NCBI GenBank assembly: GCA_035620515.1 | Contig: DASPGR010000104.1 | Span: 1 to 9,847, forward strand | Origin: SG8-41 sp035620515 | Lineage (GTDB): Bacteria; Pseudomonadota; Gammaproteobacteria; Burkholderiales; SG8-41 | DNA: 9,847 bases | Reading direction: 5' to 3' | Shown: piece by piece, positions 6,106 to 9,847 of the stretch | How the letters are laid out: the number at the start of each line of letters is the position of its first letter | Numbering within the stretch: the first letter of the stretch is position 1 | Notes under the pieces: model-generated | The model's input: only the letters and a program-made list of their open reading frames with translations | What the model was told of the DNA's origin: nothing | Database searches by the model: none | Program-made: the position numbers and the translations under genes

Positions 6106-6804
6106 TCAATGTTCCTGCTGGCGGTATCGCTCCTGGATCACCTGTGCCAGCGCAGAGACGGCGATCTCGGCCGCCGCGCGGCCGCCGAGGTCGAGGCCGA
6201 CCGGCGCATGGATGCGCGGCGCAAGGTCGGCGAGGCCGTGCTCGCGCAGGCGCTCGATGCGCTTGGCGTGGGTGCGCTTGCTGCCCAGCGCGCCGATATA
6301 GAACACCGGGCTCTTCAGCGCGGCCTGGAGCGCCGGATCGTCCAGCTTGGGATCGTGCGTGAGGGTCACGACGGCAGTGTGCTCATCGAGCCCCACCTTC
6401 GCCAGCGCCGGGCCCGGCCACTCGGTCAGCATCGTCACTCCAGGAAAGCGTGCCTCGGTGGCAAAGGCCCGGCGCGGATCGACGACCGTCACCTCGAACC
6501 CCGCGAGCGCCGCCATCGGCGCGAGAAACTGCGCGATGTGTACCGCGCCGACGATCACCATCTTCGGAGGCGGCGCGTAGCTGCGCAGGAAAATCTCGCC
6601 GTTGCTCGACGCGAGCGCGGCACTGCGACCGGCGACGAGAAGCGCGCGCGCTTCCGCGAGCTGTTCGGCACTCAACGCCACCTCGCCCGTGCACGTCTTG
6701 CCGTCGCACACGGACTGCGCGCCGTCAGCCATCCGTGTCGCCACGGCGATCGGCCGCTTCTTGTCCTTCGCGGCGAGAACCTGCTCGAGATCGTTGCGCT
6801 TCAT
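6106..6804 (-). CDS. xdhC: XdhC-family molybdenum hydroxylase maturation protein, Rossmann-domain subunit
   Basis: A 232-residue cytoplasmic protein. The C-terminal XdhC Rossmann domain (PF13478) covers about 80-225: KMVIVGAVHIAQFLAPMA (81-98), VTVVDPRRAFATEARFPGV (105-123), VVTLTHDPKLDDPAL (145-159), FYIGALGSKRTHAKR (168-182) and RIHAPVGLDLGGRAAAEIA (197-215). XdhC/CoxF proteins bind sulfurated molybdenum cofactor and help load it into xanthine, aldehyde or CO dehydrogenase-like enzymes. Classical XdhC has this domain and a CoxI-like N-terminal domain in one chain of roughly 300 residues; here the N-terminal domain is the gene directly upstream, joined by an ATGA overlap, so the two chains are surely co-translated. 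Residues 33-38 contain a CDGKTC pair of cysteines. No dehydrogenase subunit gene lies in the window, so the client enzyme is unknown. Confidence 0.88.
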   Translation of the reverse strand: MKRNDLEQVLAAKDKKRPIAVATRMADGAQSVCDGKTCTGEVALSAEQLAEARALLVAGRSAALASSNGEIFLRSYAPPPKMVIVGAVHIAQFLAPMAALAGFEVTVVDPRRAFATEARFPGVTMLTEWPGPALAKVGLDEHTAVVTLTHDPKLDDPALQAALKSPVFYIGALGSKRTHAKRIERLREHGLADLAPRIHAPVGLDLGGRAAAEIAVSALAQVIQERYRQQEH

Positions 6805-7124
6805 TCGACGCGCTCGACGTAAATCTTCACCTGGCCGCCGCAGGCGAGGCCGACCGACCAGGCCATCTCATCGCTCACGCCGAACTCGAGCTGGCGCGGC
6901 TTGCCGTCCTTGATCACCTCGAGCGCTTCGCTCACCACCGCGCCCTCGATGCACCCGCCGGAGACGGAGCCTACGAACGCGCTGTCCGCGTTGACGGCGA
7001 GGTGGCTCCCGGCGGCACAGGGTGAGGAACCCCAGGTGCTGACCACCGTCGCGAGCGCAACACCCTTGCCCGATTTCTGCCATTGCCGCACCTGCTCGAG
7101 AACATCGATTGCCGCGTCAGCCAT
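6801..7124 (-). CDS. XdhC/CoxI N-terminal-domain protein (split XdhC partner)
   Basis: A 107-residue protein consisting of only the XdhC_CoxI domain (PF02625). Visible motifs are ALATVVSTWGSSP (23-35) with AGSHLAV (38-44), GSVSGGCIEGAVV (52-64), FGVSDEMAWSVGLACGG (81-97) and IYVERVE at the end. The cysteines C58 and C95 in GGC and ACGG are family hallmarks. Close family members usually have Arg after GSSP; here it is Cys36, a single-base difference. I place the start at ATG 7124 because GGAGG lies five bases upstream. An in-frame ATG at 7157 would add 11 residues, but it has no ribosome site and lies inside the left inverted repeat of the MITE-like element. The TGA overlaps the ATG of the Rossmann-domain gene (ATGA), so both act as one maturation factor. 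Confidence 0.87.
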   Translation of the reverse strand: MADAAIDVLEQVRQWQKSGKGVALATVVSTWGSSPCAAGSHLAVNADSAFVGSVSGGCIEGAVVSEALEVIKDGKPRQLEFGVSDEMAWSVGLACGGQVKIYVERVE

Positions 7125-7143
7125 GCTCGCCTCCAACATCGAA

Positions 7144-7395
7144 TCGGGTCGGACCAAGCCAACTATCTACATCCATGAGATTTTCCATCAAAACCGGCCC
7201 CTTTTTCGGCGTTAGAGCCTCGATTTCAGTATCGAAATCGCCGTTCTAGGGACAATGACATCGGGCCCATGCGTTTGCTTGCATCTCACTTACGGCGGCG
7301 ATTCTTGCCACAAAAACGGCCGTTTAACACCCCTGACGGCCAAAATTTTCACGACTTATGTCCTGAAAACAGAGAGCTGCCTTGGTCCGACCCGA
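7144..7395. mobile_element. MITE-like element, 252 bp with 21-bp imperfect terminal inverted repeats
   Basis: The ends 7144-7164 and 7375-7395 are inverted copies matching at 19 of 21 positions, the outer 15 bases being identical (TCGGGTCGGACCAAG inward from each end). The interior has no coding capacity. It contains a CGATTTC/GAAATCG hairpin (7221-7240) and a terminator-like hairpin (7312-7341), and it fills nearly all of the 304-bp gap between the XdhC pair and doxX. Size, repeats and lack of genes fit a non-autonomous insertion element. I see no clear target-site duplication and do not recognise the ends as any named IS family, so a chance or relic inverted repeat remains possible. Confidence 0.5.
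7312..7341 (-). terminator. Intrinsic terminator-like hairpin downstream of doxX
   Basis: In the minus-strand transcript GGCCGT and ACGGCC form a 6-bp GC-rich stem with a 12-nt loop, followed by GTTTTTG. It lies about 88 nt past the doxX stop and inside the MITE-like element. On the plus strand the hairpin is followed by AAAATTTT, so it would work mainly leftward, stopping transcripts before the XdhC pair. Confidence 0.5.
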
Positions 7396-7411
7396 GGAGC
7401 CGAGGAGCCGA
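7394..7411. repeat. Tandem repeat GAGGAGCC x2
   Basis: GAGGAGCC occurs twice head to tail and is followed by GA. The first copy overlaps the outer edge of the right terminal repeat of the MITE-like element. It may be a slippage product or a scar at the insertion boundary; it is too short to say more. Confidence 0.35.
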
Positions 7412-7428
7412 ACGCGTCATGGAGAGAG

Positions 7429-7812
7429 CTACCTGCGATCGATGGAATATTTTCCCGGCCCGATCAGCGCCACCGCAATCGCAGTAAAGAAGAAGAAGCC
7501 CTGAAGCTCGAGCGCCCAACCGCCACCGTCGGCGAGATCGGTCAGTTGCGAGGCATGGACGAGCGCAAAGGCAAAGATCATGTTGAGGGCTATGAACAGC
7601 GCACCGATGCGGGTGTAGAGCCCAAGGAGCACCAGCAGCGGCCCCAGGACTTCGCCTATGAATACGCCGTACGCAAGGAGCCAGGGCAGTCCATGACTTT
7701 GCAACAACCCCTCGATACCGCTGACGCCGTTGCGCAGCTTGAAGATGCCGTGCAACAGGGTCAGGATGCCCAACGTCAGGCGCAGCACCAGTTTCCCGAT
7801 ATCCTCATACAC
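7429..7812 (-). CDS. DoxX-family inner-membrane protein
   Basis: A 127-residue protein of the DoxX/DoxD-like family (PF07681). Four hydrophobic helices are visible at about 8-26, 44-64, 68-86 and 103-119. Typical segments are LRLTLGILTLLHGIFKL (10-26), GEVLGPLLVLLGLYTRIGA (53-71) and the closing GPGKYSIDRR. The family holds small membrane proteins linked to thiosulfate:quinone oxidoreductase and to redox or detoxification systems; most members have no known reaction, and nothing here narrows it. The start is GTG at 7812, chosen because AAGGAG lies seven bases upstream and no in-frame ATG is nearby. It is divergent from the crotonase gene over 121 bp. Without the 7144-7395 element its stop would lie only some 50 bp from the XdhC pair. 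Confidence 0.9.
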   Translation of the reverse strand: MYEDIGKLVLRLTLGILTLLHGIFKLRNGVSGIEGLLQSHGLPWLLAYGVFIGEVLGPLLVLLGLYTRIGALFIALNMIFAFALVHASQLTDLADGGGWALELQGFFFFTAIAVALIGPGKYSIDRR

Positions 7813-7933
7813 GACCGTTCTCCTTTCAATCGAAGGACGAGGGTGAAGGATGAGAGAACGACGAAGCCCTCGTCAAACATCGTTATATCATCTTTCCGTC
7901 TTCCTCCTTCATCCGTGAATCGGAGCTCTTGCC
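7813..7933. promoter_or_regulatory. Divergent spacer between doxX and the crotonase gene
   Basis: The 121-bp spacer must carry promoters for both directions. An 8-bp perfect inverted repeat, GACGAGGG (7836-7843) and CCCTCGTC (7867-7874), is separated by 23 nt and could be a shared operator. TTATAT at 7883-7888 is the only -10-like element for the plus gene and has no good -35. AAGGAG for doxX and GGAG (7922-7925, eight bases before the ATG) for the crotonase gene are clear ribosome sites. Confidence 0.4.
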
Positions 7934-8740
7934 ATGCCCCCCGATCCTTCTTCCCCGATCCTCCGCCACCTCGACCCGCGCGGCGTCGCCACGCTGACCT
8001 TCAACCGGCCCGAGGTCAACAATGCCTACAACGGAGAATTCATCGCCGCAGCCCTCGGCGCGATGGATGCGCTCGCCAGGGAATCCGCGCTTCGCGTGGT
8101 CGTGCTGCGCGGCGCGGGCAAGCATTTCCAGGCGGGCGCGGACCTCACGTGGATGCGCTCGCTCTCGGCTAGCTCCCCCGAAGCCAACCTCACGGCGTCG
8201 CGCGACACCGCGAGCGTGGTGCGGCGCCTGAACGAGACGCCGGTGCCGACCGTGGCGCTCGTGCAAGGCGCCTGCTTCGGCGGCGGCACCGGGATCCTCG
8301 CCGCGTGCGACGTTGTGATCGCCGCGGACAACGCCATCTTCTCGATCGCCGAGACGCGCTGGGGCCTGACCGGCGCCATCATCATTCGCCAGCTCGCCGA
8401 CGCGATCGGCGTGCGCCAGGTGAGGCGCTATGCCCAGACCGGTGAGCGCTTCGACGCGCAGGACGCGCGGCGCATCGGCCTCGTGCACGAGGTCGTCCCG
8501 CTCGCCGAGCTCGAGGCCGCCGGCGAGCGCGTTGTCGATCATCTCTTGCAGAACGCCCCCGACGCCAACCGGCAGACCAAGGCGGCGGCGTTCGAGTGCG
8601 CGTGGGGAAAAATGAGCGACGAAACCTTTGAGCGCATCGTCGCCCGGCACGCCGCCAAGCGCCGCTCGGACGAAGCGGTAGAGGGACTCGCCTCGTTCGC
8701 CGGGAAACGACCGGCCAGTTGGTATCGTTCGGCTCCGTAG
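7934..8740 (+). CDS. Enoyl-CoA hydratase/isomerase (crotonase) family protein
   Basis: A 268-residue cytoplasmic acyl-CoA enzyme of normal crotonase length (PF00378). Visible motifs are TLTFNRPEVNNAYN (20-33), the first oxyanion-hole segment GKHFQAGADLTWM (62-74), the second at GACFGGGTGILAACD (112-126) and the acid segment FSIAETRWGL (136-145). Of the two catalytic glutamates of rat mitochondrial hydratase, the Glu144 position is Gly120 here, while the Glu164 position is kept as Glu140. This single-Glu pattern and the GADLTWM segment recall methylglutaconyl-CoA hydratase (LiuC) and AtuE-type enzymes of leucine or acyclic terpene breakdown, but no other liu or atu gene is in the window, so the substrate is open. 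The start is ATG 7934, with GGAG eight bases upstream. An 83-nt gap separates it from the exported hydrolase gene on the same strand. Confidence 0.9.
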   Translation: MPPDPSSPILRHLDPRGVATLTFNRPEVNNAYNGEFIAAALGAMDALARESALRVVVLRGAGKHFQAGADLTWMRSLSASSPEANLTASRDTASVVRRLNETPVPTVALVQGACFGGGTGILAACDVVIAADNAIFSIAETRWGLTGAIIIRQLADAIGVRQVRRYAQTGERFDAQDARRIGLVHEVVPLAELEAAGERVVDHLLQNAPDANRQTKAAAFECAWGKMSDETFERIVARHAAKRRSDEAVEGLASFAGKRPASWYRSAP

Positions 8741-8823
8741 AGGAACCGTTCAATAGTCCCGTTCCCCGGCTCTCATCCTGGTGCAAGAATATGAGTTCAA
8801 TGGCGTCCAGGAAGGAGTCGATC

Positions 8824-9681
8824 ATGTTCATTCGGTGCCTTTCGGTGGTGTTGCTTGCCTTCTGCCCGCTCGCCGCATCGGGTGCCACGCAAGTCTCGCA
8901 GGAAGACCTGGCAACTCGCCCGGGGGTCACGGTGCGCCTCCTCATCCTTACCCCGCGCGAACCGCGCGCCGTTGCGGTGCTGTTCGCGGGCGGACGCGGA
9001 CTCGTATCCATAGAAAATGGAACGACGACCAACCAGAATTTTCTCGTGCGCAGCCGGGAGATCTTTGCCCGGCATGGTCTCGTCGCGGTCGTCGTCGGGC
9101 CGCCGTCAGACCGGCTGTTCGACGACGGCGGCGGTATCGTCGGCCTCGGTCTCGGCTTTCGCCGCTCGCCGGATCACGCCAACGACATTGCTGCGATCGT
9201 TCTAAGAATGCGCGAGCTCACTCCTGACCTGCCGGTATGGCTGGTCGGCACGAGCCGCGGCTCGACTTCAGCCGCGTATGGCGCGATGCGCCTGGCGGGC
9301 GTGGCGGGCGCGACACCCGATGGGATCGTGCTCACCTCGAGCCTCGTCGTGCCAGTTCCCCCGCAAACGACGCCCACCGATGGCGACAGCCTCCTGCTTG
9401 TGGGCGCCGCGCCGGGCAGCGAGGGGCTGAGCTTGTCGCAGATCCAGGTCCCCGTCCTCGCGATGCATCACGTCAACGACCAGTGCTTCGTCACGCCTTA
9501 CGCCGGGCTCGAGCCGCTGCTCCAGCAGCTCACGGGGGCCGCCAAGTTGAAGGGATTGGCGATTCACGGCGGCGCAACCCCGATCGGCGATCCCTGTGAA
9601 GCCCTGCATTTTCACGGCTTCATAGGCATCGAAGGCTCAGTCGTCGCAAGGATCGCGCATTGGATCAAAGCTGCCGAGTGA
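8824..9681 (+). CDS. Exported alpha/beta hydrolase
   Basis: A 285-residue protein with an N-terminal signal peptide: MFIRC, hydrophobic core 6-18 and a likely cut after AASGA (21), so it should act in the periplasm or outside the cell. The fold is alpha/beta hydrolase: strand AVAVLFAGGRG (49-59), nucleophile elbow VGTSRGS with Ser144 (141-147), probable acid Asp219 in HHVNDQC and probable base His264 in LHFHGF. C221 and C258 lie close to the acid and base residues and could form a disulfide in the periplasm. I cannot name a substrate. The start is ATG 8824 because AGGAAGGAG lies six bases upstream and the signal peptide begins there; the frame is open back to an ATG at 8719, but those 35 extra residues would bury the signal peptide and overlap the crotonase gene. 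A second hydrolase gene follows after 36 nt. Confidence 0.85.
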   Translation: MFIRCLSVVLLAFCPLAASGATQVSQEDLATRPGVTVRLLILTPREPRAVAVLFAGGRGLVSIENGTTTNQNFLVRSREIFARHGLVAVVVGPPSDRLFDDGGGIVGLGLGFRRSPDHANDIAAIVLRMRELTPDLPVWLVGTSRGSTSAAYGAMRLAGVAGATPDGIVLTSSLVVPVPPQTTPTDGDSLLLVGAAPGSEGLSLSQIQVPVLAMHHVNDQCFVTPYAGLEPLLQQLTGAAKLKGLAIHGGATPIGDPCEALHFHGFIGIEGSVVARIAHWIKAAE

Positions 9682-9717
9682 CCGGCGCATTCACTCATCA
9701 CGGGTCCTGATACCGCG

Positions 9718-9847
9718 GTGCCGAGCACCACACGCGACGGCGCGGAGCTCTACTGGGAGCGCGAGGGCGCCGGCCCGGCGCTCGTGCTGGGTGCAGGCCT
9801 CGGCGGCGCCGCGAGCTGGTGGGCGCCCAACCGCGCGGCGCTCGCGG
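9718..9847 (+). CDS. Second alpha/beta hydrolase, N-terminal fragment (cut by window edge)
   Basis: A frame open to the right edge, 43 codons long, begins at GTG 9718. Its product starts MPSTTRDGAELYWEREG and continues GPALVLGAGLGGAASWW. This is the usual opening of cytoplasmic alpha/beta hydrolases (DGxxLxYxxxG, then the first core strand and the oxyanion-hole segment), as in 3-oxoadipate enol-lactonase-like proteins. An in-frame stop at 9679-9681 limits the start to this region, and GTG is the only good start codon in it, though it lacks a strong ribosome site. It has no signal peptide, unlike the hydrolase 36 nt upstream. The catalytic residues are beyond the window. Confidence 0.75.
   Translation, partial: MPSTTRDGAELYWEREGAGPALVLGAGLGGAASWWAPNRAALA

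Noticed and set aside
6801..6804. Frameshift breaking a single xdhC gene
   Set aside because: The two products have complete domains, a natural ATGA stop/start overlap and proper ends, so two real genes are more likely than a broken one.
7134..7410. Target-site duplication flanking the MITE-like element
   Set aside because: Left flank (ending CATCGAA) and right flank (starting GGAGCCGAGG) share no convincing direct repeat.
7883..8650. Minus-strand frame of 255 codons opposite the crotonase gene
   Set aside because: The plus strand encodes an unmistakable crotonase. The minus frame is an antisense shadow without a domain.
8719..8823. Earlier start for the exported hydrolase at 8719
   Set aside because: It would overlap the crotonase gene and hide the signal peptide, whereas ATG 8824 has a strong ribosome site (AGGAAGGAG) and begins exactly at the signal peptide.

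Overview
The window reads as chromosomal DNA of a GC-rich proteobacterium, most likely a betaproteobacterium (Burkholderiales, Rhodocyclales or relatives). This is inferred from the EpsE and EpsF/EpsG exopolysaccharide families on the left, the high GC at third codon positions and the mix of neighbours. No rRNA, tRNA, CRISPR array or complete transposase gene is visible.

Positions 1-5431, all on the minus strand, hold the start of an exopolysaccharide operon. In transcription order it encodes an EpsB/WcaJ-type undecaprenyl-phosphate sugar phosphotransferase (lipid-linked repeat initiation), an EpsE/Wza-type outer-membrane export protein, a single 775-residue protein joining an EpsF-type chain-length determinant to an EpsG-type BY-kinase-like ATPase, and an O-antigen ligase/Wzy-like polymerase cut by the left edge. 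The genes overlap or nearly touch (55-bp overlap, 1-nt gap, 28-nt gap). Together they form the initiation, polymerisation, length-control and export parts of a Wzy-dependent pathway. Homologous epsE-epsF-epsG blocks often sit beside exosortase/PEP-CTERM genes, but no exosortase lies in this window.

Positions 5432-6105 form a 674-bp intergenic region with no convincing gene. It has an AT-rich core, several dyads (a 15-bp palindrome and a 9+9 inverted repeat) and two candidate sigma70 promoters pointing into the eps operon.

Positions 6106-7124 (minus) hold a two-gene XdhC unit: a small CoxI/XdhC N-terminal-domain protein and a separate Rossmann-domain XdhC protein, joined by an ATGA overlap. 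These are maturation factors for molybdenum hydroxylases. Just upstream, 7144-7395 is a 252-bp segment bounded by 21-bp imperfect inverted repeats. It looks like a MITE and carries a factor-independent-terminator-like hairpin. It separates the XdhC pair from a DoxX-family membrane protein gene (7429-7812, minus).

Positions 7934-9847 are on the plus strand: a crotonase-fold enoyl-CoA hydratase, an exported alpha/beta hydrolase, and the start of a second alpha/beta hydrolase cut by the right edge. The DoxX and crotonase genes are divergent over a 121-bp spacer.

The points most worth a second look are the EpsF-EpsG fusion with its atypical kinase domain, the MITE-like element between doxX and the xdhC pair, and the dyad-rich control region upstream of the eps operon. 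I do not see a clearly new multi-gene system here.
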